From: Chitinophagales bacterium
GTDB lineage: Bacteria > Bacteroidota > Bacteroidia > Chitinophagales > JADIYW01
DNA: 33,634 nucleotides
Assembly: GCA_017984135.1 (NCBI GenBank)
Contig: JAGNZZ010000027.1
Coordinates: 1-33,634 of the forward strand
Direction of reading: 5' to 3'
A program made the translations under genes and the position numbers. The notes beneath the pieces were generated by a model. That model worked only from the letters and a program-made list of their open reading frames with translations. It searched no databases and was not told the DNA's origin. Position 1 is the stretch's first letter. Every line of letters begins with the position of its first letter. This document shows positions 24,135 to 32,965 of the stretch, piece after piece.

Positions 24135-25034
24135 AAACCATTCTTTTGGTTGAAAAAATGCTAAAGTGTTGAATTCTTCACTCCCAACTATAGGTTGATA
24201 GTTGTATTTCCATTCCGCATGTGGTGGCAAACTCATTAAGATGGATTCAACTCTCCCATTGGTTTTCAAACCGAAGTGCGTACCTCTATCATATACTAAG
24301 TTAAATTCTGCATATCTACCTCTTCGAACTAGTTGCCATTCTTTATGTAACGCAGTATATGATTTATTTTTATTTCGTTCAACAATGTCTTTATAAATAG
24401 GAATAAAACTATTTCCAACTGCTTGCATAAAGGAAAATAAATTTGATTTTTCTGCTGGATTATTTGGACGTAAATGATCATAAAATATGCCACCTACACC
24501 ACGCATTTCTTTTCTATGTTGAATGGTAAAATAGGTATCGCACCACTTTTTAAAAGTTGGATAATATGAAGCATCAAATGAATCACACATTTTTTTTAAG
24601 GTAGAATGTAAATGTAAAGTATCTTCCGTATTTGGATACGCCGGCGACATATCGATACCTCCACCAAACCATTCATCTATAATTTCGCCGTTTTCTATCT
24701 CACTCATACAAAAATATCGTACATTCATGTGAATAATAGGCACGTACGGATTTTGAGGATGAATGACAATGGAAACACCAGTTGCATGAAAATAATTCGC
24801 TTGTCTTGATTCTGATTTTAATATATCTGGTAATTTACCATGCACGTGTGAAAAATTCACACCTCCTTTTTCAAATACTTCTCCATTTTGGATAACCTTA
24901 CTTAATCCACCTCCACCTTCTTCGCGTATCCATTTATCATCCATAAAGTTTGCTTTGCCATCTGTAGATTCTAAACTATTGCAAATATCTTGCTGTAATT
25001 GGACTAAATAATTTTTTATGTTTGCTAAATCCAT
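24132..25034 (-). CDS. hemF: Oxygen-dependent coproporphyrinogen-III oxidase HemF
   Basis: HemF turns coproporphyrinogen III into protoporphyrinogen IX by two oxidative decarboxylations using O2, in heme synthesis. The 300-aa protein has the family motifs GGGIDMSPAYP, FYDHLRP, the EFNLVYDRGTHFGLKTNGR signature and LMSLPPHAEWKYNY. The active-site and dimer residues in these blocks appear intact. It starts 17 bp after miaE ends and is almost certainly co-transcribed with it. The oxygen-independent HemN is not in this window. An FNR-like box lies over its stop codon (serving fnr) and another precedes miaE, which may switch this unit with oxygen. Confidence 0.96.
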   Translation of the reverse strand: MDLANIKNYLVQLQQDICNSLESTDGKANFMDDKWIREEGGGGLSKVIQNGEVFEKGGVNFSHVHGKLPDILKSESRQANYFHATGVSIVIHPQNPYVPIIHMNVRYFCMSEIENGEIIDEWFGGGIDMSPAYPNTEDTLHLHSTLKKMCDSFDASYYPTFKKWCDTYFTIQHRKEMRGVGGIFYDHLRPNNPAEKSNLFSFMQAVGNSFIPIYKDIVERNKNKSYTALHKEWQLVRRGRYAEFNLVYDRGTHFGLKTNGRVESILMSLPPHAEWKYNYQPIVGSEEFNTLAFFQPKEWF

Positions 25035-25051
25035 TTATCTATTTTTTTTCA

Positions 25052-25633
25052 TCAGTGTACTCTATCTCCTCTTATTTCCAAATTGGATAAAACAATTGTT
25101 TCATGTTCTAACCATGCATTCCATCTATCTCTAACTAAATCTTTGTCAAAATAATAATCTGCAATATCAATAAATAAACGATAATGTGTGGCTTCTGAAA
25201 TCATTAATTTATGATAAAAGAATTTTAAATGTTCATCGTTGATATCTAATGATAATAATCGAAATCGTTCACAACTTCTTGCTTCAATTAAAGCTGCAAT
25301 AAGTAGTCTGTCCAAAAATCTCTCTTCTGGGCTTCCTCCTTTCGTAAAAAAATCATACAGTTTCACAACGTATTTATCTTGTCGTTGAATTCCTAATTTT
25401 AAATTTCGCTTTTTAAGTTCATCTAATACCATTTTAAAATGCGACCATTCTTCTGTTACAATTGGAATCAATTTATCCACCATAAATGACTTTTCTGGGT
25501 ATAATTGGATTAACGAGATACAATTGGTTGTTGCTTTCTGTTCACAAAAAGCATGATCAGATAAAATATCTTCTATAGACATGGAAGCCAAATCCACCCA
25601 ACGAGGATCCGTTGCTAATTTCAAACCTAACAT
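25052..25633 (-). CDS. miaE: tRNA-(ms2io6A)-hydroxylase MiaE
   Basis: MiaE hydroxylates the isopentenyl side chain of ms2i6A37 in tRNAs using O2 and a non-heme di-iron centre. The 193-aa protein keeps the ferritin-like ligand set: E31 (CEQKAT), E61/E62 and H65 (TEEWSHF), E117 (IEARSCERF), E147 and H150 (SEATHYRLF). The frame is open five codons further to a TTG at 25648, but ATG 25633 is the better start because a TAnnTTTG promoter element lies between them and the family starts at this region. It is the first gene of a miaE-hemF unit. Both products use O2, and an FNR-like box overlaps its promoter. Confidence 0.94.
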   Translation of the reverse strand: MLGLKLATDPRWVDLASMSIEDILSDHAFCEQKATTNCISLIQLYPEKSFMVDKLIPIVTEEWSHFKMVLDELKKRNLKLGIQRQDKYVVKLYDFFTKGGSPEERFLDRLLIAALIEARSCERFRLLSLDINDEHLKFFYHKLMISEATHYRLFIDIADYYFDKDLVRDRWNAWLEHETIVLSNLEIRGDRVH

Positions 25634-25637
25634 AGGA

Positions 25638-25645
25638 CAAAAATA
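25638..25645 (-). promoter_or_regulatory. -7 promoter element of miaE-hemF
   Basis: TATTTTTG (TAnnTTTG) on the minus strand, 4 nt before ATG 25633. A TTG that could serve as -33 is part of the FNR-like box, with a 24-nt gap (slightly long). Confidence 0.45.
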
Positions 25646-25658
25646 CAATTAATCTTTT

Positions 25659-25672
25659 TTGATACATATCAA
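25659..25672 (-). promoter_or_regulatory. FNR box over the miaE-hemF promoter
   Basis: TTGAT-ACAT-ATCAA is a perfect match to the textbook FNR consensus. Its centre is about 27 bp upstream of the downstream edge of the -7 element, nearer than in the ccoI promoter, so a bound protein would cover the -33 region. That position suits repression when oxygen is absent. It also lies about 70 bp upstream of the expected start of the divergent metalloprotease gene. Confidence 0.68.
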
Positions 25673-25699
25673 TAAAATTTAAAATATGTGTTTTGCCTA

Positions 25700-25730
25700 T
25701 TGACAATCTAAAAAACTATTATTAAGTTTG
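25700..25730 (+). promoter_or_regulatory. Promoter of the T9SS metalloprotease gene
   Basis: TTGACA starts at 25700 and TAAGTTTG (TAnnTTTG) spans 25723-25730. Twenty nt separate the TTG from the -7 element, inside the usual spacing range for Bacteroidota. Transcription would start near 25735, leaving a leader of about 35 nt before ATG 25770. Confidence 0.55.
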
Positions 25731-25769
25731 TGTTACCCTATTTTTTTTTAGAAACATAATTGACATAAC

Positions 25770-28241
25770 ATGAAACCCTATTTATTATTGTTCGCAATAG
25801 CGTACTGTTATTGTTGCAACGCAAATTGTATGCTCACACGTCTCTCGATAGATGAGCGGAAAGAAAAATCTCAACTTATAGTACAAGGTAAAATTGTAAG
25901 ACAACAGGCTTGTTGGAATGCCGACAAATCGTTTATTTATACAGTACATACACTTGAGATTCAAAAAAAATTAAAAGGAAACACGTCTGGTATTCTCGAA
26001 ATTATTACACAAGGCGGTGAAATCGATGGAAAACTATTAGTGGTGGAACCTAATGCAGCATTAGAAGTTGGCTCTCAAGGCATCTTTTTCCTTACACCAA
26101 ATAACACCATATTGAACTATTCTTCATCGTTGAAAAAATATGAAATATATAGTGCTGCTCAAGGTTTTATAGAAGAAGATAATATTAGTGGAAAATTCAA
26201 AGATCCATTTGCAGAGTATTCCAGCTTTAATAAAGTGTCTAGTTTGATTTTGAATATTCCAATGAGCAATGCGAAATATGGAGAAGACAACAGTACAAAC
26301 GATAACGAAGGTTCACCAAGTGTCACATATTTTACCCCAACTTCCATTAGTGCTGGAACGCAAAGTGTTTTAACTATAAATGGTTTTGGGTTTAAAGAAA
26401 AAACAGGTGCCGCTACTATACAATTTAGAAATGCCAATAGTGTGCTTCCAAACTCATACATCACAATTCCAGATTCAACCTATATCCTTTCTTGGACAGA
26501 CACTGAAATTAAAGTAATAGTTCCAGGAACAACTTCAGGCAATGGTGGTTCAGGCTCTGGTGTATTTAGAATTATTGATAAAAATGGATTTCCAATTGAA
26601 TCTGAAACACCTCTAACCATCGCATACAACCAATTTGAATACAAAAAAAGCAAACTTATTTTAGTCAATCATAATAACAATGGTGGTTATACATTTACAC
26701 TTAATTCTGATTTTAATGCAAATACTGATGCAAAATCTAGTTTTACTAGAGCATTGAATCAATGGGTTTGCAAAACCGGCGTAAATGCGACCATTAGTAA
26801 TACAACGACAACCGATAAATGTTCTAATCAATTAGATAATATTAATACCGTTAGTTTTGCATCAAGCAGTTGTGCACTGCCTGCAGGTGCACTAGCCGTT
26901 ACTTATTCATCTTATTCAATCTGCGATCGAAATTCACCTCTTTTTCCTGAATCGATTGATATGATTTTTAATCCAAATTCTTCTTTTTATTTTGGAATTG
27001 GTTCTACACCTTCTAATCAATATGATTTTGAAAGTGTAGCATTGCATGAATTAGGACATGCATTTGGACAAGGACACCATAGTGATGGAACAGAAATCAT
27101 GTTTCCATCCTTAGCACAAGGAGCTACCAAACGAACACTAAACAACAATACAGATATTTCAAATATTTCGGATGTGGTTAATAGAAGTACCACAACTACT
27201 TCTTGTATTTATGAAAAACACATAAAAAGTCCAAACTACTGTACAAACTCCACCAATAATACGCCTGTTACTTCCCTATTTACCAGCGATAAAACTAAAG
27301 GATGCGCGCCTTTTACGGTGAAATTTATCGACCAATCTACCGGAAATCCAACTTCATGGAAATGGGATATTTCTAATAATGGTAGTGTAGAATATACAAC
27401 ACAAAATCCAACACATACATTTAATCAAGCGGGAACGTATGCAATTAAATTAGTTGCATACAATTCTACTACTAAAGATTCTATTACAAATACAGCATAT
27501 ATTACCGTAGCACCGGCTTTAACCGTAAACGTCGAAGTTGTTCAAAATGTATCTTGCAATAATGGAAATAATGGCTCTTTAAAAGCAAATGCAAGTGGTG
27601 GCGATGGCAACTATACCTACAGTTGGAACAACAGTCAAAACAAACAATTATTAAGTAATGCTAGTGCAGGAAACTATACGGTAACAGTAAAAGATGGGTA
27701 CAACTGCAGTACAAACAATTTTAAAACAATTAGTCAACCACAGCCAATTTCTATTAGCATTGACACAGAAACTATAAACGGAAACACAAAAAATGCCACT
27801 ATTAATGTATCAGGTGGTACAGCACCATATACATATATTATTAATAATTCTTTAGAATTAATCAGCTCTATCATCACAAATATTAAATCTGGTTTCTATA
27901 ATGTATTGATAAAAGATAAAAACAATTGCATTCAAAATGCAACATTTTCGGTAGAAGCCGCTACGCCAACAAATGAAACAGAATCACAATTTGAAATCTT
28001 AAACGTATATCCAAATCCTGCAACAGATATCATGAATCTCAATTTTTCATTGAAGGAATATAAAGACGTAAAAGTAGAATTATACGACCTCAGCGGACAA
28101 ACAATCTACTATAACGAATACAATAATGTAAAAGAACAACAAGCATCTGTTGATTTATCAATGTTATCCACAGGAACGTATTTATTAAAATTCGGGCTTC
28201 CCGAAGGAAATACTTTCCGTAAAATAATCGTCAGCAGATAA
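25770..28241 (+). CDS. Secreted T9SS-sorted metzincin-type metalloprotease
   Basis: The 823-aa protein begins with a signal peptide (PYLLLFAIAYCYCCNANC) and an N-terminal domain to about residue 175. An IPT/TIG-like domain follows (PSVTYFTPTSISAG, about 185-285). The peptidase domain holds HELGHAFGQGHH (H426, E427, H430, H436), the HExxHxxGxxH zinc site of metzincins, with a Met-turn in EIMFPS (M444). Next are a PKD domain (about 500-580; FIDQSTGNPTSWKWD) and one clear and one weaker SprB-like repeat (about 590-730; GNYTVTVKDGYNC, GFYNVLIKDKNNC). The end is a T9SS type A domain (YPNPATDIMNLNF to the C-terminus). It is therefore exported and anchored or released through the type IX system. The natural substrate is unknown. 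A strong terminator follows. Confidence 0.92.
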   Translation: MKPYLLLFAIAYCYCCNANCMLTRLSIDERKEKSQLIVQGKIVRQQACWNADKSFIYTVHTLEIQKKLKGNTSGILEIITQGGEIDGKLLVVEPNAALEVGSQGIFFLTPNNTILNYSSSLKKYEIYSAAQGFIEEDNISGKFKDPFAEYSSFNKVSSLILNIPMSNAKYGEDNSTNDNEGSPSVTYFTPTSISAGTQSVLTINGFGFKEKTGAATIQFRNANSVLPNSYITIPDSTYILSWTDTEIKVIVPGTTSGNGGSGSGVFRIIDKNGFPIESETPLTIAYNQFEYKKSKLILVNHNNNGGYTFTLNSDFNANTDAKSSFTRALNQWVCKTGVNATISNTTTTDKCSNQLDNINTVSFASSSCALPAGALAVTYSSYSICDRNSPLFPESIDMIFNPNSSFYFGIGSTPSNQYDFESVALHELGHAFGQGHHSDGTEIMFPSLAQGATKRTLNNNTDISNISDVVNRSTTTTSCIYEKHIKSPNYCTNSTNNTPVTSLFTSDKTKGCAPFTVKFIDQSTGNPTSWKWDISNNGSVEYTTQNPTHTFNQAGTYAIKLVAYNSTTKDSITNTAYITVAPALTVNVEVVQNVSCNNGNNGSLKANASGGDGNYTYSWNNSQNKQLLSNASAGNYTVTVKDGYNCSTNNFKTISQPQPISISIDTETINGNTKNATINVSGGTAPYTYIINNSLELISSIITNIKSGFYNVLIKDKNNCIQNATFSVEAATPTNETESQFEILNVYPNPATDIMNLNFSLKEYKDVKVELYDLSGQTIYYNEYNNVKEQQASVDLSMLSTGTYLLKFGLPEGNTFRKIIVSR

Positions 28242-28277
28242 ACGATTTTTTGGTTATTTCATGAATGTTATGTTAGA

Positions 28278-28305
28278 CCTGCGATTTCTATCGCGGGTTT
28301 TTTTT
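28278..28305 (+). terminator. Intrinsic terminator of the metalloprotease gene
   Basis: CCTGCGAT-TTCT-ATCGCGGG forms an 8-bp stem with one G-U pair and a tetraloop, followed directly by eight T residues. It lies 36 bp after the stop codon and cleanly ends the transcript before the mnmA promoter. Confidence 0.88.
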
Positions 28306-28335
28306 ATAATAATATAGATTTGAGTGGCTTTTACG

Positions 28336-28343
28336 TAATTTTG
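28336..28343 (+). promoter_or_regulatory. -7 promoter element of mnmA
   Basis: TAATTTTG (TAnnTTTG) followed by TGGC and then the mnmA ATG. A TTTG at 28319-28322 is too close (13 nt) to be a standard -33. Confidence 0.42.
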
Positions 28344-28347
28344 TGGC

Positions 28348-29538
28348 ATGAAAAAGAGAGTGGTTGTCGGTATGTCTGGCGGAGTAGATTCCAGTGTTGC
28401 CGCTTATTTAATGCAACAGCAAGGCTATGAAGTAATTGGATTATTTATGAAAAATTGGCACGATGGCAGTGTAACGATTCAAGGCGATTGCCCATGGATA
28501 GATGATAGCAACGATGCTCTTTTAGTGGCTCAAAAACTTGGAATTCCATTTCAAACGTTAGACCTAAGTAATGAATATAAAGAACGTATAGTAGATTATA
28601 TGTTTGCCGAGTACAAAGCCGGACGAACACCTAATCCAGATATATTATGCAATCGTGAAATTAAGTTCGATATTTTTTTAAAACATGCACTCAACTTAGG
28701 CGCTGATTTTGTGGCAACCGGACATTATTGTAGGAAATCATCTTTTGAAAAGGATGGAAAAACAATTTATCAATTATTAGCAGGAAAAGACAATAATAAA
28801 GATCAAAGCTATTTTTTATGCCAACTGAATCAAGCACAATTAAGTAAAGCATTTTTTCCTATTGGTGAACTAACTAAACCACAAGTACGCGAAATCGCCA
28901 AAAAATTAAACTTAATTACTGCCGACAAAAAAGATTCACAAGGCTTATGTTTTATTGGAAAAGTTCGTTTGCCGGATTTTTTACAACAACAATTAAAATC
29001 CAAAGAAGGTAATGTCGTTTTAATTCCAAAAACTACCAGTACGAAACAACAATTGTATGATTTTGAAAATTGTACGCCCAAAGAGTTGGAACTATTTTCC
29101 CAAGCTGAGCCATATTGCGAGAGTGATGGAAAAATAATTGGGACACATCAAGGCGCTCATTTCTATACTATTGGTCAACGAAAAGGAATAAAAATAGGTG
29201 GATTTAAAGAGGCTTTGTTTGTTATAAAAATCAATACAAAAGAAAATTTAATTTTTCTAGGAGAAGGCGAAGAACATGCAGGCTTAAACAGAGCCGGATT
29301 ATTTATAAAGAATGAAAACATCCATTTTATTCGCGAAGATTTAAATATGAATATTGGAGAAAAACGTCGCTACAAAGCACGTATTCGTTACAGACAACCT
29401 TTGGAAGAATGTTGTTTGTACCAACAAATAAATGGGCTTTATATAATTTTTAAAAACTTGCAAAAAGGAATTGCACCCGGACAATTTTGCACATGGTACC
29501 TAGATGATGAATTAATTGGCAGTGGTGAGATAGCATAA
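28348..29538 (+). CDS. mnmA: tRNA-specific 2-thiouridylase MnmA
   Basis: MnmA places sulfur on U34 of tRNAs for Glu, Gln and Lys, using ATP and a sulfur relay. The 396-aa protein has the PP-loop [12 protein letters not shown], the motif [20 protein letters not shown] with the first catalytic Cys, [19 protein letters not shown] with the second catalytic Cys, and the C-terminal beta-barrel with [11 protein letters not shown]. Length is normal. The start is set by an ATG 4 nt after a TAnnTTTG element. A hairpin follows 6 bp after its stop. Confidence 0.96.
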   Translation: MKKRVVVGMSGGVDSSVAAYLMQQQGYEVIGLFMKNWHDGSVTIQGDCPWIDDSNDALLVAQKLGIPFQTLDLSNEYKERIVDYMFAEYKAGRTPNPDILCNREIKFDIFLKHALNLGADFVATGHYCRKSSFEKDGKTIYQLLAGKDNNKDQSYFLCQLNQAQLSKAFFPIGELTKPQVREIAKKLNLITADKKDSQGLCFIGKVRLPDFLQQQLKSKEGNVVLIPKTTSTKQQLYDFENCTPKELELFSQAEPYCESDGKIIGTHQGAHFYTIGQRKGIKIGGFKEALFVIKINTKENLIFLGEGEEHAGLNRAGLFIKNENIHFIREDLNMNIGEKRRYKARIRYRQPLEECCLYQQINGLYIIFKNLQKGIAPGQFCTWYLDDELIGSGEIA

Positions 29539-29543
29539 AAAAA

Positions 29544-29565
29544 CCTCGATTAAGAATAACCGAGG
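29544..29565. terminator. Bidirectional terminator hairpin after mnmA
   Basis: CCTCG and CGAGG form a 5-bp stem, extended by TTA/TAA after an A-C mismatch, with an AGAA loop. On the minus strand the stem is followed by TTTTTTTATG, a good U-tract, ending the small membrane protein transcript. On the plus strand the following bases (ACAAAACTT) make it a weaker end for mnmA. Confidence 0.6.
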
Positions 29566-29603
29566 ACAAAACTTATAACCATGAAAACAAATCGATTATC
29601 AAC

Positions 29604-29840
29604 TTAATGATGATCGTTATTATTTAATACTTTGTCTTTTGCAAAGATAATTCCTGCTCCTAAAATTAAAATGGAAACTATAAAATAAAATGGTGTTCCT
29701 GAGTGAATAAATGTCATTTGCTTTGTTTCATTATAATCCAAATGAGCATTGGTATTCATATATAAGAAGATAGTAACTGTAGTATAAACAAATCCTAAAA
29801 CGCATAATGCAGCACCGAAAACTTTAGTCATTTTTGCCAT
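29604..29840 (-). CDS. Small two-helix membrane protein, unknown function
   Basis: The 78-aa protein has two hydrophobic helices (VFGAALCVLGFVYTTVTIFL, residues about 7-26, and FYFIVSILILGAGIIFA, about 51-67). They are joined by a polar loop (MNTNAHLDYNETKQM), and the tail has a His pair at the end (NNNDHH). I do not recognise it. The two ATGs (29840 and 29831) give MAKMTKVFG or MTKVFG. A TAAATTTG element at 29859-29866 and a terminator after the stop suggest it is its own transcription unit. Confidence 0.7.
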   Translation of the reverse strand: MAKMTKVFGAALCVLGFVYTTVTIFLYMNTNAHLDYNETKQMTFIHSGTPFYFIVSILILGAGIIFAKDKVLNNNDHH

Positions 29841-29858
29841 TGAAAATTAATTTTAATA

Positions 29859-29866
29859 CAAATTTA
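29859..29866 (-). promoter_or_regulatory. -7 promoter element of the two-helix protein gene
   Basis: TAAATTTG (TAnnTTTG) on the minus strand, 18 nt before the start codon, with no clear -33. Confidence 0.4.
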
Positions 29867-29928
29867 AGCATTCTACTGATATTTTGGTATAAAAAAATGC
29901 ACATAAACTAAAAATAATACGAATCTGC

Positions 29929-31173
29929 TTATTTATGGCTCACAATTTTGATACGCAAGGCTATGAAAATACATATAATACCACTAATTATGGATATATA
30001 GCCTACATGATTAAAGTTTTCTACTCTACCTTCCGGTGTGATACTCACCACCACACCGCAAACTAAGGCGGCTACACCAGATCCTAGTTCTAAAAAGGCT
30101 GACCGTAAACTCATGAAACCACCACGCTTTTCAGGCGTTGTTGCACCTGTCATGATAGTATATGCCGGAATTATTCTGCCGGCTGCAAAGATGAAAAACA
30201 TAATACATACTCCAAATGCAAAATATAAATTAGCTTCTTTAATATTTGTACTCAACCAAATGGGAATAAATGACAATAATAACAACACAATAAAGGATGG
30301 TAAATTGCCTTTCTTATCGCATATCTTACCAATAATAGGTGAAGCAATTACGGTAGCAATTCCGCCAACAGCATACATTAATGATTTTATATGCTCGTTA
30401 AAACCAATATTATTCTCAAAATATGGTACAATAAAAGTGATGACTACTTGATGCCCAAATACCAATAAAAATGCCAACAATAAAGCTCTTAGTTGATTGC
30501 TATCTTTAAAAACTTCTTTTGCATAGGTAAATTTTATTTTTGTTTTCTCTACATGTTTTAGATGTTCATTTACTGGTGGAATCCACACAATTAAAGCAAA
30601 AAAAGTTAAAACTGAAATAACCGCCAAAACCTTAAAAGGCATTTGAATATCATATTCACTTGCCAATGACAGACCAAATGGTATTCCTGTAATGGCGGCA
30701 ACGGCAAAGGATAATGATATTATGCTGATCGCAGTTGCTCGCCTTTCAAACGGAATTAAATCACTTACAATTGCGGTAATGACACCACCAATAATTCCTC
30801 CAAAAATACCGGCTATACCTCTATATAATATAAATAAATGGAAATCATAAGCAAATCCACATAAAGCTGTACCTATGGTAAATCCAATAAAAGTATAAAT
30901 CAATAATTTCTTTCTATCAAATTGGTCCATAATTCCTGCAGAAAATATGCCGGCTAAAAAGGCCATAATAGAATAGGATGAAACCAAAAGTGTGGACTCA
31001 ATGGCACTTACTTTAAACGTTTTTATGACATCATTAATTAACGGCATCAGCAACATCGAATCCACAGATGCTAAATAGCCAACAAATGCCAGTAAGAAAA
31101 CTAATAAATATTCGTTCTTTCTACCATGTGGTAAATTTTCTTCTTCTATCGCAATCTGATCTAAAGTATCCAT
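29929..31173 (-). CDS. Major facilitator superfamily transporter
   Basis: The 414-aa protein has the twelve-helix MFS layout in two halves. The loop 2-3 motif appears as GIMDQFDRKKLLIYTFIGF and a related one as GKICDKKGNLPSF after helix 8. The loop between halves is charged (HLKHVEKTKIKF). I see nothing that fixes the substrate; motif details are of the drug:H+/sugar-exporter type. It starts 30 bp after galK and is likely co-transcribed, so a sugar or sugar-derived substrate is possible but unproven. The N-terminal tail is acidic (DTLDQIAIEEENL). Confidence 0.9.
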   Translation of the reverse strand: MDTLDQIAIEEENLPHGRKNEYLLVFLLAFVGYLASVDSMLLMPLINDVIKTFKVSAIESTLLVSSYSIMAFLAGIFSAGIMDQFDRKKLLIYTFIGFTIGTALCGFAYDFHLFILYRGIAGIFGGIIGGVITAIVSDLIPFERRATAISIISLSFAVAAITGIPFGLSLASEYDIQMPFKVLAVISVLTFFALIVWIPPVNEHLKHVEKTKIKFTYAKEVFKDSNQLRALLLAFLLVFGHQVVITFIVPYFENNIGFNEHIKSLMYAVGGIATVIASPIIGKICDKKGNLPSFIVLLLLSFIPIWLSTNIKEANLYFAFGVCIMFFIFAAGRIIPAYTIMTGATTPEKRGGFMSLRSAFLELGSGVAALVCGVVVSITPEGRVENFNHVGYISIISGIICIFIALRIKIVSHK

Positions 31174-31203
31174 ATTCGCTTTGCTTTTCTACGCTTATAA
31201 TTT

Positions 31204-32358
31204 TTATGCCATTTTTTGCACGCCATCCACCATCTCCACCGTATAAAATTCGGCTTTTAAACTTGTTTTTTCTGTATATTTTTTACCCACATACGAAATA
31301 AATTTGTCTATTCTATTTTTTTCCACCAAAGCTATACAGCAACCACCAAAACCAGCGCCTGTCATTCTAGCACCTATACAACCTTCAAAATGGGTACTAA
31401 AATGAACAAGCATATTTAATTCATGACTGCTGACTTCATAATCCGTATCTAAAGAGATATGTGATTCGGTTAATAATTGTCCTACTATTTCAAGCTCATT
31501 TTTTTCCAATGCATTTACTACATTCAATACTCGTTGATTTTCTAAAATGGCATGTTTTGCTCGTTGATATAAAATATCATCTGCTAAATAAGCTAACGAA
31601 ATAACATGTACGTTGCATAAATTAGTGGCAATATCAAATTTTTTAAGGATGGAAAAGGCACGCTCACATTCATCTCTACGTTCATTGTATTTTGAAGCAG
31701 CCAGTGCTCTTGGTTTATTTGAATTCATAATCACCAATTGATACGCTCCAAAATTGGCCGGAATAAATTGACATTCCAAGGTAGCACAATTCAATAACAT
31801 AGCATGGTTCTGTTTGCCATTTGCCACTGCATATTGATCCATAATACCACAATTCACACCAACGTATGCTCGTTCCGCTTTTTGTGCATCGATTGCTAGT
31901 TGTTCACGATGCATCGAATAATATGATTCATTAAAAATAAATAACATTAAACATTCCAAAGCAGCTGATGACGATAAACCGGCGCCTAATGGCAAATCGC
32001 TGGCTAAATAAATGTATGCACCAAACAATTGAACGCCACTGTCTTTCAACACTTGTAAGCTCGCTTTCACATAATCAGACCAATGGCTGTTTTTGGGCTT
32101 ATTAAAACGAAAAAGCTCATTGATGGAAAATGAAAATTCTTCATCCATATCTTTTGAATAAATACGAATAGTATCTGAATTATTTTTAGCTACCAAAGCA
32201 GTAATTCCCAATGAAATGGCAATAGGCAATACATAACCTCCATTATAATCAATATGCTCACCAATTAAATTTACTCTTCCCGGCGAAAAATAAGCTTCAA
32301 AATCATAAGACTTGAATCGATTAAAAAATTCTGCTTGTAAAGTGGTTCTCTCAATCAT
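31204..32358 (-). CDS. galK: Galactokinase GalK
   Basis: GalK phosphorylates alpha-D-galactose at C1 in the Leloir pathway. This 384-aa GHMP kinase has the galactokinase signature GRVNLIGEHIDYNGGYVLP, the phosphate-binding loop LPLGAGLSSSAALE, the catalytic-base region YVGVNCGIMDQYA and the C-terminal GARMTGAGFGGCC. The frame opens 13 codons earlier at 32397 (MQVYFYKFASSII), but those residues are not family-like. ATG 32358 (MIERTTLQAEFFNRF) gives the usual N-terminus. No galE or galT is in the window, so the rest of the pathway lies elsewhere. An MFS gene follows 30 bp later. Confidence 0.95.
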   Translation of the reverse strand: MIERTTLQAEFFNRFKSYDFEAYFSPGRVNLIGEHIDYNGGYVLPIAISLGITALVAKNNSDTIRIYSKDMDEEFSFSINELFRFNKPKNSHWSDYVKASLQVLKDSGVQLFGAYIYLASDLPLGAGLSSSAALECLMLFIFNESYYSMHREQLAIDAQKAERAYVGVNCGIMDQYAVANGKQNHAMLLNCATLECQFIPANFGAYQLVIMNSNKPRALAASKYNERRDECERAFSILKKFDIATNLCNVHVISLAYLADDILYQRAKHAILENQRVLNVVNALEKNELEIVGQLLTESHISLDTDYEVSSHELNMLVHFSTHFEGCIGARMTGAGFGGCCIALVEKNRIDKFISYVGKKYTEKTSLKAEFYTVEMVDGVQKMA

Positions 32359-32500
32359 AATTATACTTGATGCGAATTTATAAAAATAAACCTGCATCCT
32401 AATACCTACAATTTAGTAAATTAAAAAACTATCAATAATGAAAAAGCCTTTTATATAATTCCAAATTTTAGCTAATTTCACTAACACAATTTGATTTTAG

Positions 32501-32965
32501 ATGAAAAAAATTGCCATTTTTCCAGGTTCTTTTGACCCAATAACGGTTGGACATGTAGATATTGTTACACGTGCGGTTCCATTGTTTGATGAAATCATAA
32601 TTGCGATTGGTGTCAACACTCAAAAAAAATATTTATTCAGCTTAGAACAACGCATAGAATGGATACAAGCTGTATTTAAAAATCAACCCACTGTAAAAGT
32701 AGAATCTTATACCGGCTTAACCGTCAACTATTGCAAAGAAAAAAATGCAAACTATATTTTACGAGGTATTCGTTCATCGGCAGATTTTGAATATGAAAAA
32801 ACCATTGCACAATTGAATAAAATGATGCAACCGGATTTAGATACCCTTTTGATTTTATCCTCACCGGAATTGTCAGCTATTTCATCAACTATTGTTCGCG
32901 AAATTATCATTGGTAAGGGCGATACCAGCAAATTCTTACCAAAAGAAGTACAAATTGAACAGTAG
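32501..32965 (+). CDS. coaD: Phosphopantetheine adenylyltransferase CoaD
   Basis: CoaD adds AMP from ATP to 4'-phosphopantetheine, the penultimate step of coenzyme A synthesis. The 154-aa protein has the nucleotidyltransferase start FPGSFDPITVGHVDIV with the HxGH-type motif (here TVGH), YILRGIRSSADFEYE, and LSSPELSAISSTIVREI near the end. Length is as expected. It stands on the plus strand, divergent from galK by 142 bp and ahead of dcd by 126 bp. Confidence 0.96.
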   Translation: MKKIAIFPGSFDPITVGHVDIVTRAVPLFDEIIIAIGVNTQKKYLFSLEQRIEWIQAVFKNQPTVKVESYTGLTVNYCKEKNANYILRGIRSSADFEYEKTIAQLNKMMQPDLDTLLILSSPELSAISSTIVREIIIGKGDTSKFLPKEVQIEQ

